Both the position numbers and the translations under genes were made by a program. Shown here one piece after another: positions 1 to 9,800 of a stretch of 64,000 nucleotides of DNA. The notes beneath the pieces are model-generated. The model was not told where the DNA came from, did no database searches, and worked only from the letters and a program-made list of their open reading frames with translations. Position 1 is the stretch's first letter. The number at the start of each line of letters is the position of its first letter. Source of the DNA: Stenotrophomonas bentonitica (GTDB lineage: Bacteria > Pseudomonadota > Gammaproteobacteria > Xanthomonadales > Xanthomonadaceae); NCBI RefSeq assembly GCF_002887735.1, contig NZ_PKQP01000001.1:434001-498000 (forward strand). Direction: 5' to 3'.

Positions 1-1
1 G

Positions 2-184
2 CTGCGCCAAGCCTTTCCGGGCACGTTCGATTTTGGCTGGGCCTTCGATGACGGGGTGGCCCGCGTCTGCGAAGGCTGCCGTCCGGGCACGCCGGACGAC
101 CACGGCCACATCGCGATGGTTGGCGGCACCTGGTATCGCATCGATCGGCAGGGGCGCCCGGCGATGGATGCCGGCACACCGTGA
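2..184 (+). CDS. C-terminal end of an unidentified protein, WG-repeat-like (partial)
   Basis: An open frame enters from the left edge and stops at 182-184, giving about 60 residues. The tail has the look of a WG beta-repeat: an aromatic-rich stretch FDFGWAFDDGVARV, then WYRIDRQGRP, which resembles the W-x-x-I-D-x-x-G core of that repeat. The frame stays open to the edge and its codon use matches the flanking genes. I cannot identify the protein further because its N-terminus lies outside the window. It ends 64 nt before the tilS start, on the same strand. The family assignment is an inference from one partial repeat. Confidence 0.5.
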   Translation: MRQAFPGTFDFGWAFDDGVARVCEGCRPGTPDDHGHIAMVGGTWYRIDRQGRPAMDAGTP

Positions 185-248
185 TTCCCGCGTGGCAACG
201 TCGCCACGCAGCACCGATACTGCCGGTCTGCCTGAGATCGCACTTCCC

Positions 249-1538
249 ATGACCTCCCTGCTGCCGCCACCGCCCTCTGTCGTCCACCCTGTGCTGGTCG
301 GCTTCAGCGGTGGGCTCGATTCCACCGTCCTGCTGCACTGGCTGGCCACCTCGCCGGCACAGCGGACGGCCGGCCTGCGCGCCGTGCATATCCATCACGG
401 CCTGCAGGAACAGGCTGACGCCTGGACCGTGCACTGCACGCAGCTCTGTGCGCGCTGGAACATCCCGCTGCGGGTGATCCGCGTGCAGGTGCCGCGTCAC
501 CAGGGACAAGGCCTGGAAGCCGCCGCGCGGCATGCGCGCCGTGAGGCGTTCGCTTCGCAGCTGCTGCCTGGTGAACACCTGGCCCTGGCCCATCACCGCG
601 ATGACCAGGCCGAGACCTTCCTGATGCGTGCGCTGCGCGGCTCCGGCGTGGATGGGTTGGCCTCCATGCAGGTCACCAGCGCGTTTGGCGCCGGCACCGT
701 GTGGCGGCCCTTGCTGGAGGTTCCGCGCAGTGCGTTGCGCGCACATGCGCAGGCCGAGGGGCTGGAGTGGATCGAAGATCCCAGCAATGCCAGCGATGAC
801 GCCGATCGCAACTTCCTGCGGCTGCACGTGCTGCCGCAACTGCGCCAGCGCTGGCCGCAGGCCGATGCGGCATTCGCCCGGAGTGCCGCCTTGTGCGCGC
901 AGTCCCAGCACCTGCTCGACAGTGCCGACCGCGACGCATTGGAACGCTGCAGCGTCGGCCCCGGTGTGATCGACTGCGCGCGGCTGCTGCGCCAGCCGCT
1001 CGAGCGCCGCGCCCGGTTGCTGCGGCACTGGGTGCGCGGCAGTGGCCTGCCGCCGCTGCCGGCAGCGGGCGTGGAGGCGGTCGAACGCGAGCTGCTCCCG
1101 GCTGCCCACCACGCCGATGCGCAGTTCGCCTGGCAGGGGGCACGCATCCGCCGCTGGCGCGGGCAACTGCACCTGCTCTCGGCCAGCCTGGCCTTGCCGG
1201 CCGACTGGAGCGTGCACTGGGATGGCCGCGCGCCGCTGGCATTGCCAGACGGTGGCGAGCTGCGCCTGCTTGGCACGGACGCCGGTTTCGATAGCCCGGT
1301 GCAGATCCGCGCACGCCGCGGCGGCGAGCGCATCCAGCTGCCCGGGCGCACGCATTCCCATGCGCTCAAAGACCTGCTGCAGCAGCAGGGCCTGCCGCCG
1401 TGGCAGCGCCGCCAGTTGCCGCTGCTGTTCGACGAGGACACATTGCTGGCCGCCGGTGACCGGGTCATCGGTGCCGCCCTGCAACCATGGCTGCTGGCCC
1501 ATCACGCGCAGTTGCAGTGGACACCCGGCGCGGCCTGA
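249..1538 (+). CDS. tilS: tRNA(Ile)-lysidine synthase
   Basis: TilS attaches lysine to C34 of the CAU-anticodon isoleucine tRNA, converting it to an AUA reader; it is cytosolic and essential in most bacteria. The protein is 429 aa with the N-type ATP-pyrophosphatase P-loop SGGLDST at residues 20-26, the family hallmark, and further conserved stretches (HIHHGLQ, AHHRDDQAET). The C-terminal part holds the substrate-binding TilS domains (PGRTHSHALKDLLQQ). The ATG at 249 is chosen because the frame continues upstream for 72 codons without similarity to the family and the P-loop normally lies about 20 residues from the start. xseB follows after 36 nt, so the two may be cotranscribed. Confidence 0.95.
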   Translation: MTSLLPPPPSVVHPVLVGFSGGLDSTVLLHWLATSPAQRTAGLRAVHIHHGLQEQADAWTVHCTQLCARWNIPLRVIRVQVPRHQGQGLEAAARHARREAFASQLLPGEHLALAHHRDDQAETFLMRALRGSGVDGLASMQVTSAFGAGTVWRPLLEVPRSALRAHAQAEGLEWIEDPSNASDDADRNFLRLHVLPQLRQRWPQADAAFARSAALCAQSQHLLDSADRDALERCSVGPGVIDCARLLRQPLERRARLLRHWVRGSGLPPLPAAGVEAVERELLPAAHHADAQFAWQGARIRRWRGQLHLLSASLALPADWSVHWDGRAPLALPDGGELRLLGTDAGFDSPVQIRARRGGERIQLPGRTHSHALKDLLQQQGLPPWQRRQLPLLFDEDTLLAAGDRVIGAALQPWLLAHHAQLQWTPGAA

Positions 1539-1574
1539 ATTGACCCCGCCCGGCCAGCAGCCCACACTTGGCAC

Positions 1575-1835
1575 ATGGCAAAGAAGTCCCCCAATGAAAC
1601 CTCCCCGGTCGCCCACTTCGAGCAGTCGCTGGAAGAGCTGGAGCAGCTGGTGGAGAAGATGGAAACCGGCGAAATGAGCCTGGAGCAATCGCTCAGCGCC
1701 TACGAACGTGGCGTCGGCCTGTACCGCCAGTGCCAGCAGGCGCTGGAACAGGCCGAACTGCGCGTGCGCCTGCTCAGCGATCCGGCCCAGCCCGACACCG
1801 CGGTGCCATTCGACCCGCCCAGCCATGACGGTTGA
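1575..1835 (+). CDS. xseB: Exodeoxyribonuclease VII small subunit
   Basis: Small subunit of exonuclease VII, which with XseA degrades single-stranded DNA in both directions. The 86-residue product matches the family in length and carries its helical core [19 protein letters not shown] followed by [19 protein letters not shown]. xseA is not in this window. The gene overlaps the ispA start by 11 nt, the usual gammaproteobacterial xseB-ispA arrangement, which suggests translational coupling. Confidence 0.95.
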   Translation: MAKKSPNETSPVAHFEQSLEELEQLVEKMETGEMSLEQSLSAYERGVGLYRQCQQALEQAELRVRLLSDPAQPDTAVPFDPPSHDG

Positions 1836-2703
1836 GGCCACGTTCGCGCGTTGGCGCGACCGGATCGAAAGCCAGCTCGACGCCAGCCTGCCCTCCCCGT
1901 CCGATGCCCCGCGTGGACTGCACCAGGCGATGCGCTATGCGGTGCTCGGGGGCGGCAAGCGCATGCGCCCGCTGCTGGTGTATGCCGGCGGCCGGATTTT
2001 CGGCGCCGACGAGAACGCGCTGGACGCGCCGGCGATGGCGGTCGAGCTGATCCACGCGTATTCGCTGGTGCATGACGATCTGCCGGCGATGGACGATGAC
2101 GCCCTGCGTCGCGGCCGCCCGACCACGCACATCGCCTTTGATGAAGCCACCGCGATCCTCGCCGGTGATGCCCTGCAGACGCGCGCGTTCGGCCTGATCG
2201 CCGATGCGCCGCTGCCCGCGTCACTGCGCGTGGCCTGCCTGCAGACGCTGGCCCACGCCTCCGGTGCCGCCGGCATGTGCGGCGGCCAGGCGCTGGATAT
2301 CGACGCCACCGGTCATCAACAGCCGCTGCAGGCTCTTGAGCGCATGCACGCGCTCAAGACCGGCGCACTGATCCGCGCGGCGGTGCGCATGGGCGCGCTG
2401 TGTGGCCAGGCACCCGCCGCCGATCTGGCAACGCTGGATACAGTCGCCTCGGCGCTCGGCCTGGCGTTCCAGGTGCGCGATGACATCCTCGATGTCGAAG
2501 CCAGTTCCGAACAGCTCGGCAAGACCGCCGGCAAGGACGAGGCACAGGCCAAGTCGACCTTCCCGGCACTGCTCGGCATGGACGGGGCGAAGGCGCATCT
2601 GCGCACGCTGAGCGAGCAGATGTTCGATGGCCTGGCCGGGTATGGCGAGCCGGCAGATGCACTGCGTGCGCTGGCGAAACTGGCGGTCGAGCGGGATCAT
2701 TGA
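1825..2703 (+). CDS. ispA: Farnesyl diphosphate synthase (geranyltranstransferase)
   Basis: Condenses isopentenyl diphosphate with dimethylallyl and geranyl diphosphate to make farnesyl diphosphate for undecaprenyl phosphate and quinone synthesis. The 292-aa protein has both aspartate-rich prenyltransferase motifs: DDLPAMDDD starting near residue 84 and RDDILD near 218-223, plus the substrate-binding GGGKRMRP near 45. The start ATG at 1825 lies inside the xseB end; a longer frame opens at 1708 but only adds xseB-overlapping sequence. A strong bidirectional terminator follows, so this is the end of the tilS-xseB-ispA run. dxs, often the next gene in other Gammaproteobacteria, is absent here. 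Confidence 0.95.
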   Translation: MTVEATFARWRDRIESQLDASLPSPSDAPRGLHQAMRYAVLGGGKRMRPLLVYAGGRIFGADENALDAPAMAVELIHAYSLVHDDLPAMDDDALRRGRPTTHIAFDEATAILAGDALQTRAFGLIADAPLPASLRVACLQTLAHASGAAGMCGGQALDIDATGHQQPLQALERMHALKTGALIRAAVRMGALCGQAPAADLATLDTVASALGLAFQVRDDILDVEASSEQLGKTAGKDEAQAKSTFPALLGMDGAKAHLRTLSEQMFDGLAGYGEPADALRALAKLAVERDH

Positions 2704-2709
2704 GCGACC

Positions 2710-2740
2710 GTGCCGGCAGCCACGCATGGCGTGGTTGCAC
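2710..2740. repeat. REP-like palindrome
   Basis: A short hairpin with arms AGCCACGC and GCGTGGTT around an ATG loop (about 2718-2736) sits in the gap between ispA and the terminator. The CCACGC-ATG-GCGTGG core resembles palindromic extragenic repeats that I recall as common in Stenotrophomonas. It is not followed by a T-run, so it is unlikely to be a terminator itself. Confidence 0.45.
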
Positions 2741-2755
2741 AACGCCAGGACACAG

Positions 2756-2784
2756 AAAAACGCCCGGGAATCCCGGGCGTTTTT
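2756..2784. terminator. Bidirectional rho-independent terminator
   Basis: Nine-base arms CGCCCGGGA (2761-2769) and TCCCGGGCG (2771-2779) are flanked by five A on the left and five T on the right. It can therefore stop both ispA (plus) and the DUF4870 gene (minus), which converge here. Confidence 0.9.
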
Positions 2785-2805
2785 CGTTCCAGCGCTGCGG
2801 ATCGA

Positions 2806-3183
2806 TTACTTGATCAGGCGCAGGGCGAACGGATAACGGTAGGCTTCGCCGTTGTTGGCCTTGACCGCTGCGATGATGCAGAAGATCACGTTGAGCAGGC
2901 CGACGATCGGCGCCAGCAGGCCACCGATGATGACGATGGTCAGCACGATGCAGATCAGCATCGCGATGGTGATGGTGATCTGGAAGTTCAGCGCTTCCTT
3001 GGCCTGGTCGGTGACGAAGCGCTTGCTGCTGTCGTCCTTGTTGATCAGCCAGATGATCAGCGGGCCGAGGAACCAGGTGAAGATGCCCAGCAGGTGGGCC
3101 ACCAGCGCCATGGTGCGCTGATCGGCCGGTGCCGGGGCGCTCACCGGCGGCGGCGGGGTGGTGACGTTGTCGAAATCGCTCAC
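2806..3183 (-). CDS. DUF4870 (TIC20-like) small membrane protein
   Basis: A 125-residue inner-membrane protein of the DUF4870 family, whose function is not established. A proline-rich N-terminus (TPPPPVSAPAPAD) is followed by AHLLGIFTWFLGPLIIWL (first membrane segment), then ITIAMLICIVLTIVIIGG and a third hydrophobic helix. The family signature K-F-V-x-x-x-A-x-E-A-L-N-F-Q is seen as KRFVTDQAKEALNFQ. The start is the GTG at 3183, not the longer frame to 3252, because AAGGAG stands six bases before that GTG. It converges on ispA and shares a terminator with it. Confidence 0.85.
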   Translation of the reverse strand: MSDFDNVTTPPPPVSAPAPADQRTMALVAHLLGIFTWFLGPLIIWLINKDDSSKRFVTDQAKEALNFQITITIAMLICIVLTIVIIGGLLAPIVGLLNVIFCIIAAVKANNGEAYRYPFALRLIK

Positions 3184-3261
3184 GTGAAACTCCTTGTTCG
3201 AGGTAATGGGCATTGCACGCGGCAGGCTCCCCGCCTGCCAGGGCAGCCCCAATAGAATACG

Positions 3262-4629
3262 TCAATCGTTACCGGCAACGGTCATTCGTCCTACAAGGAT
3301 CGAACCGGTGTGCACGTGCGAGCGGGTGTCGATGTCGGCACCCACCGCTTCGATGCTGGCGAACATCTCTTTGAGGTTGCCGGCGATGGTGATGCCGTCC
3401 ACCGGGTAGCTGATCTCGCCGTTCTCCACGCGGAACCCGCCGGCGCCGCGCGAGTAATCACCGGTCACGCTGTTGACGCCCTGCCCCATCAGTTCGGTGA
3501 CCAGCAGGCCATTGCCCATCTGCCGGGCGATCGAGACCAGATCGTCCGCGTTGGCGGTGACTTTGAGGTTGTGCACGCCACCGGCGTTGGCGGTGGTCGG
3601 CAGGCCCAGCTTGCGCGCCGAATAGCTGCCCAGGATGTAACGCTCCAGCACGCCATCGCGGATCAGCGCCGAATTGCGCGTGGCCACGCCATCGCCGTCG
3701 AAGGCGGCCGAACGCAGCCCGCGGCGCAGCAGCGGCAGTTCTTCAATGCCGAACCACGCCGGGAACAGCCGGGTGCCAACGCTGTCGAGCAGGAAGCTGG
3801 CGCGGCGGTACAGCGCCCCGCCGGAGACGGCGCCGAGCAGATGCCCGATGAGCGAGCGGGCCACCTCCGGCGAATACAGCACCGGCATCTGCGCGGTGGT
3901 CATCGAGCGCGGCTCCAGGCGGGCGACGGTGCGTTCGGCGGCGCGGCGGCCGATCGAGGCGGCATCCTCCAGGTCTTCCCGGGCCAGGGCGCTGCTGTAC
4001 CAGCCATCGCGCTGCATGCCATCGCCCTGGCCCGCGATCAGCGCGCAGCCGATCGAGTGGTGGCTGCTGCGCTCGCGGCCGATGAAGCCATGCGAGTTGG
4101 CATACACCGACAGGCTCTGCGCGGTCGCGGCGGAGGCACCGTCGGAATTGCTGATGCGGGTGTCGGCCTCACGGCCGGCCGCTTCGCAGGCCAGCGCCAG
4201 GTCCAGCGCCGCATCGGCGCTGAGCTCCCAGGGGTGCCAGCCGTCCAGATCCGGGAACTGGCGGGCCATCAGCGCCGCCTCGGCCAGCCCGGCGGCTTCG
4301 TCGTCCTCGGTGTGACGGGCGATCGCGCAGGCCTGGGCCACGGTCGACTCCAGGCTGCTCTCGCGCAGGTCGGCGGTGCTGGCACTGCCCTTGCGCTGGC
4401 CGAAGTAGACGGTCACGGCGATGCCGCGGTCACGGGTGGACTCGACCGTTTCGACCTCGCCCAGGCGCACGTTCACATCCAGCCCGCGCTCATCGCTGCA
4501 GCTGACCTCGGCCTGGGTGGCGCCCAGGGCCTTGGCCCGCTCCAGCAGGCGCTGGGAGATGTCGGCCAGCTGCTCCAGGCGCTGCAGGCTGTCGTCGGCC
4601 GGGGAGACTTCAGGGGAGATCACGTTCAA
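3262..4629 (-). CDS. pmbA: Metalloprotease-complex subunit PmbA/TldE
   Basis: PmbA (TldE) is the non-zinc-binding partner of TldD; the heterodimer degrades unfolded peptides and in Escherichia coli matures microcin B17 and processes CcdA. The 455-aa protein covers the whole family and ends in the conserved glycine-rich section: [36 protein letters not shown] sequence near residues 385-420. It lacks an HExxxH motif, as expected for this subunit. tldD lies at 5391-6836 on the same strand but darP is interposed on the opposite strand, so the two are probably separate transcripts. The 68-nt gap to darP must hold both divergent promoters. Confidence 0.95.
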   Translation of the reverse strand: MNVISPEVSPADDSLQRLEQLADISQRLLERAKALGATQAEVSCSDERGLDVNVRLGEVETVESTRDRGIAVTVYFGQRKGSASTADLRESSLESTVAQACAIARHTEDDEAAGLAEAALMARQFPDLDGWHPWELSADAALDLALACEAAGREADTRISNSDGASAATAQSLSVYANSHGFIGRERSSHHSIGCALIAGQGDGMQRDGWYSSALAREDLEDAASIGRRAAERTVARLEPRSMTTAQMPVLYSPEVARSLIGHLLGAVSGGALYRRASFLLDSVGTRLFPAWFGIEELPLLRRGLRSAAFDGDGVATRNSALIRDGVLERYILGSYSARKLGLPTTANAGGVHNLKVTANADDLVSIARQMGNGLLVTELMGQGVNSVTGDYSRGAGGFRVENGEISYPVDGITIAGNLKEMFASIEAVGADIDTRSHVHTGSILVGRMTVAGND

Positions 4630-4697
4630 TGCTTTATCCTGTACAGGTGAGTGCCCGGCGCGACGCCGGCACAGTTTACGGATGTGGAAATAAGACG

Positions 4698-5312
4698 ATG
4701 CGCGGACGCGACGAAGAAACCGGTGAATTCCTTGATATCAGCCGCAGCCAGAACCGCCGGGCTGCGCTGGACGTGCTGGCCCTGGGCGAGAAGCTGGTCT
4801 CGCTGACCCCGGCCCAGCTGGCGCGCCTGCCGGTGCCCGAAGACCTGCTGCCGCACATCGCCGAGGCCAAGCGCATCACCGCTCATATCGCCCACAAGCG
4901 CCAGCTGGCGTTCCTGGCCAAGCACATGCGCCGCGAAGACGACGCCGTGCTGGATGCGATCCGCAACGCGCTGGATGCCAACAGCGAGACCTCGCGCCGT
5001 GAAGTGGCCACCATGCACCGCGTTGAAGACTGGCGCGAGCGCCTGCTCAAGGACGGCGACAAGGCGCTGGGTGCGCTGCTGGACGAGTACCCGCATGCCG
5101 ACCGCCAGGAGCTGCGCACGCTGGTGCGCAACGCCCAGGCCGAAAAGGCCAAGAACAAGCCGCCGCGCGCCTACCGGGAGATCTTCCAGGTGCTGCGTAC
5201 GCTGCTGCTGCCGGCCGCGCTCGGCCTGGAGGGCGTGAACGCCTCGTCCGACGATGACCTGGACGACGCGGTCGATACCGATACCGACGGCGACGAGAAC
5301 GCCGAGGACTGA
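4698..5312 (+). CDS. darP: Ribosome-associated protein DarP (YjgA)
   Basis: DarP (YjgA, DUF615) binds late 50S assembly intermediates near the peptidyl-transferase centre and aids maturation. The 204-residue product has the conserved [19 protein letters not shown] start and [31 protein letters not shown] toward the end, split by basic helices; the C-terminus is strongly acidic ([18 protein letters not shown]). I chose ATG 4698 (MRGRDEETG) because the frame upstream to 4629 lies in the pmbA promoter gap and shows no family similarity. Divergent from pmbA, a pairing seen in many Gammaproteobacteria. Confidence 0.93.
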   Translation: MRGRDEETGEFLDISRSQNRRAALDVLALGEKLVSLTPAQLARLPVPEDLLPHIAEAKRITAHIAHKRQLAFLAKHMRREDDAVLDAIRNALDANSETSRREVATMHRVEDWRERLLKDGDKALGALLDEYPHADRQELRTLVRNAQAEKAKNKPPRAYREIFQVLRTLLLPAALGLEGVNASSDDDLDDAVDTDTDGDENAED

Positions 5313-5390
5313 GCCTCGGCGCTCACGCGGCACCGCCAGCACCAGGCTGGCGGCCGCGTCGTCGGGCAGCACGAGGGCACGCATCCCGGC

Positions 5391-6836
5391 TCAGGCCTGG
5401 GTGCCGCCCACGGTGATGCCATCGATCAGCAGGGACGGCTGGCCCACGCCGACCGGCACGCTCTGGCCATCCTTGCCGCAGATGCCCACGCCTTCGTCCA
5501 GGGCCAGATCGTTGCCGATCATGCGCACTTTCTGCATGGTTTCCGGGCCATTGCCGATCAGGGTCGCGCCCTTCACCGGCGCGGTGATTTTTCCGTCTTC
5601 GATCAGGTAGGCCTCGGTAGCCGAGAACACGTACTTGCCGCTGGTGATGTCGACCTGGCCGCCACCGAAGTTGACCGCGTACAGGCCACGCTTGACCGAG
5701 CGGATCATCTCTTCCGGATCGTGCTGGCCGGCGCGCATGTAGGTGTTGGTCATGCGCGGCATGGTCATGTGCGCGAACGACTCACGGCGGCCGTTGCCGG
5801 TCGGCGCCACGCCCATCAGGCGCGCGTTGAGCGAGTCCTGCATGTAGCCGACCAGGATGCCGTCTTCGATCAGCGTGGTGCACTGGGTCGGGTGGCCCTC
5901 GTCATCGATGTTCAGCGAGCCGCGGCGTCCATCCAGGGTGCCGTCGTCAACGATGGTCACGCCCGGCGCGGCCACGCGCTCGCCGATCCGGCCGGCGTAG
6001 ACGCTGGTGCCCTTGCGGTTGAAGTCGCCTTCCAGGCCATGGCCGACCGCTTCATGCAGCAGCACGCCGGGCCAGCCCGGGCCGAGCACCACGGTCATCA
6101 CCCCGGCCGGGGCCGGGATCGCCTCCAGGTTCACCAGCGCCTGGCGCAGGGCCTCGCGGGCGAAGCCCTCCGGGCGCCCCTCGGCGAACAGTTCTTCATA
6201 GCTGTAGCGGCCGCCGCCGCCGGAGTAACCGGATTCGCGACGGCCGTGCTGCTCGACGATCACCTGCACGTTCAACCGCACCAGCGGGCGGATGTCGGCG
6301 GCAAGCACGCCATCGCTGCGCGCGACCAGCACCGTGTCCACGCCCCCGGAGAGGCTGACCATCACCTGCTGCACGCGCGGGTCGGCGGCGCGCAGGTAGC
6401 GGTCCAGGCGCTTGAGCATCTCGACCTTGGCCTCGTTGCCCATGCCATCGATGGGGTCCAGCGCCGGGTACAGCGCGCGGCCGCTGCCACGCACCAGCGA
6501 GCGGGCCGACTGCGCCCCGCCCTCGCGGGAAATCGCGCGGGCCGACTGGGCGGCGGCCAGCAGCGCATCGCTGTGGATGTCGTCGGAATAGGCGAAACCG
6601 GTCTTTTCACCGGCGATGGCGCGCACGCCCACGCCCTGTTCGATCGAATGCGCACCGTCCTTGACGATGCCATCCTCCACGCTCCAGCTCTCGCGGCGCG
6701 CGTGCTGGAAATAGAGATCCCCGAAATCGATGCCCGGCCCCAACAGGGTACCGAACGTGCGTTCCAGACCGCCCGCATCCAGCCCGGCGGGCAGCAGCAG
6801 ACGGTCGGTGGCCAGCGAAAGTGCGTTGTTGTTCAT
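5391..6836 (-). CDS. tldD: Zinc metalloprotease TldD
   Basis: Catalytic subunit of the TldD/TldE (PmbA) protease, cytosolic. The 481-aa protein has the zinc-binding HEAVGH at residues 261-266 within a conserved [16 protein letters not shown] context, and the C-terminal [14 protein letters not shown] segment typical of TldD (GICGKDGQ). It is the last gene of the minus-strand maf-rng-yhdP-tldD run, 54 nt after yhdP. Its partner pmbA is 0.8 kb further along. No ribosomally made peptide precursor is visible nearby, so the substrate here is unknown. Confidence 0.96.
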   Translation of the reverse strand: MNNNALSLATDRLLLPAGLDAGGLERTFGTLLGPGIDFGDLYFQHARRESWSVEDGIVKDGAHSIEQGVGVRAIAGEKTGFAYSDDIHSDALLAAAQSARAISREGGAQSARSLVRGSGRALYPALDPIDGMGNEAKVEMLKRLDRYLRAADPRVQQVMVSLSGGVDTVLVARSDGVLAADIRPLVRLNVQVIVEQHGRRESGYSGGGGRYSYEELFAEGRPEGFAREALRQALVNLEAIPAPAGVMTVVLGPGWPGVLLHEAVGHGLEGDFNRKGTSVYAGRIGERVAAPGVTIVDDGTLDGRRGSLNIDDEGHPTQCTTLIEDGILVGYMQDSLNARLMGVAPTGNGRRESFAHMTMPRMTNTYMRAGQHDPEEMIRSVKRGLYAVNFGGGQVDITSGKYVFSATEAYLIEDGKITAPVKGATLIGNGPETMQKVRMIGNDLALDEGVGICGKDGQSVPVGVGQPSLLIDGITVGGTQA

Positions 6837-6890
6837 GCTCTTTGATCTATGGGCGCCGGGCGCAATCGCAACCCGGGCGCGGGAAAGGGG

Positions 6891-9800
6891 TCAGCGCGCC
6901 GGGGGTGCGGCCGGCGCCGGCCTGGGCGCGGTGTCGCGGTCGATCACCTCGACCTTGGGTTCGGCCCAGGGGCCGGTCACGCGGTAGGTCTTGGCGCCGA
7001 TCTCGCCCAGCGGCTTGGACAGCACCGCGTTGGCCGCCGCGCCCACCGCGGCGCCCACCGGGCCGCCGGCCACGGCGCCAACGACGGTCAGCAGGTTGCC
7101 CGCGCGCGGATTGACGTCGATGGTCTGGTCAAAGCGCTGCTGGCGCAGATCGGTCTGGCCGCGGATGGTGATGTTCGCCGCCGGGCCTTCGATCAGCACC
7201 TTGTCGGTGGTGGCCATGCCGTTGCCGAAGGCCACGCTGCCTTCGACCTGGTTGAAGGCGAAGCCCTTGGAGAAGAAATCGCGGAAATCGAACATCAACC
7301 GGCGCGGCAGCTGGGCCACGCTCAGCAGCCCGAGCACCCGGCCGGCGCCCGGCTCGAGCTCCAGCAGCTGGCCGTTGCGGGCATGCACGTGGAGCTGCCC
7401 CTGCAGCGCGCCCAGCTGGAAATCCGACGGCCCCCCCTGCCACCCGGCAGTCATGCTCAGCTGGCCCTGCCCGCCACGCAGCTGGCCGCCGTAATCCAGG
7501 TTCTGCATCAGCCCGCCCAGGTCCTCACTCCTGACCTGCACGTTGAACTGGCTGCGCGCGGCCGCGCCCATGCCCATCCAGCGGCCATTGACGTCGATCT
7601 CCTGCTTGGGCGCGCGGAACTGCACCTGGTCCACGCTCAGGCCGTTGGCCATCGGGCGGGTGCGCAGCACCGCCTGGCCGAGCCTGGCCTTGCCGAACTG
7701 CAGGTCCTCGATATCCAGCGACAGCGGCGGCACCTTGGCCGGGTTGGTGTCATTGGCACTGGCCTGGACCCGTGCAGGCAACGCCACGTCCGGCGGCAGC
7801 AGGATCGGGGCGCCATCACTGGGCGCCTTGACCGGCGTGGGCAGCGATTGCCAGTGGACGCGGCTGAGCTTGCCGACGATGGTGCCGCCATCGGCATTGG
7901 GCACGCTCAGGCTGCCCGCCAGCGAGGGGCCATCCAGGCGCACATCCACGCTGTTGCCGGTCGGACGCAGCTGCAGCCGGGTCTGCTCGAACACCCCACC
8001 GGCCAGCAACAGCTGGCCGACCTGCACATCCACATGGCGCAGCGGCATCGGGTCCTTGTCATCGCCCCCCTCGGGCGAACGGGCCAGGCCGATCCATTCC
8101 AGCGCATCCAATGAGCCGCTGCGGCCGTTGACCACCAGCCCGCTGGCGGGGGGATCCCGATCCACATGGTCACTGCCGAGCGTGACCTGTACGCCGGTCT
8201 GGTTGTCATGGGTACGGGCAGCCAGCGCCAGGCGCTGGCCGAACGCCACGTCCACGCGGCCACTGCCCATCGGAAGCTGCGCGGTCACGGCCGTGGCCAG
8301 CGGCGTGGCGGCCGGTTTGTCCAGCGGCGCGGGCAGCTCCAGCGTGGTCCCGACCAGGTCCGAATGCAGCTTGAGCACGGTCGGCGGCTCGACCTTGCTG
8401 CCGGCGGCGACCTTGGGCAGGGTCACCCCGATGGTCCAGCGCGAAGTACCCTGGATATAGGGTTTGAGCCAGTTCAATTCCGGCGCGCGGTCCAGCAGCG
8501 CACCCGCGGCCAGCGAAGCGGTCAACTCGGATTCAAAGGCCTGCTGCGGGTCGTGCACGAACTCGCCGGCGCGCAGGCTGAGCAGCCCGTCCTGGCCTTG
8601 ATGCCGCACGGCAAGCTGTTCCGCATCGAAGCCGCCATGGCCGTAACGGGCCTGGCCGCGCATGTTCTCGAAGACCAGGTCGAAACGCTTCTCGGTGAGC
8701 GTCGCACCGTTGAGATCGACCGTGCCCTGCAGATGGCCGCCCCCTTCGTCGTGGTGCAGCGGCTGCAGCAGATCGAAGGTGACCGCAGCCGGTCCCTTCG
8801 CGGTCAGGTTGTCCAGGGTCTCGCCGTAGGTGGCCTGCAGCGGGCTCTGCTTGAGCATGGCCAGCAGTGCACCGGCATCGCTGCGGCTGGTCGCCTTGAC
8901 GTACAGATCGGTCACGCCGAAATCCGGGATGCCGGCATCGAAGTGGTCCACCGCCACGCCCGCCAGGTCGCCCTTGCCATGCAGTTCGAAGCCCGGACCA
9001 ATGAAGGCGATGTCGGCATCGACCTTGTTCATCGCCGGCCAGTCGTGCTGGAAACGGATGCTGCCAGCGTCGATATGTCCGGTCGCTTCGAAGCGGCCAT
9101 TGTTCTTGTCGAAGGGCCAGTCTTCCAGATCACCGGTCACCAGGCCCACGCCGCCGCGCACCTGCCCGGAGACCAGCGCGGCGTCCAGCCAATCGGTGGC
9201 GGCCTTGCTCATCTTGGAATGGATCCAGAAGCGTTTGGCGGCGGTCATCGGTACATCGTCGATCTTGGCCGCCAGCTCCAGCCACGGGCGCGTGCCGTTG
9301 TTCTGGAACCAGATCCCGCCGCGTACATCGGCCGCGTAATCGGTGCCCTGCACGCGCAGGGCCGGGGTGCCGATGCGCCAGCCACCGGCTTCATCACGCC
9401 AGCCGACCAGCTGCCCCGCCAGGCGCACATCGTGGCGCTCGCCGAATCCGCTCGGCCAATCGAAGTGCATGACCCGCTGCGGCTGCAGCTCCAGGGTGAA
9501 TCCATCGGCATCGCCGGTGAATCGGCCACCCACGCCGCTGAGCCCCGGCGAATGCCCGACCGCGGCAAAACGGATGTCTTCCAGGTCGCCTTCGACCGAC
9601 AGCGGGCCGCCCTGTTCGCCCGCCACCCGCACGCGGGTCATCCGGACCTGCGGCGCGGCGTCATGCAGCCACTCGCGCAGGCCGGGGTCGATCCTGTCGG
9701 TCAGCGCCAGGCCGCGCAGCAGCGCGGTGGCATCGATGTTGTCGCCGGCCAGCGCGAAATGCTGCCCGCCAGCCAGCAGCAGCCCATCCAGTTGCTGGGT

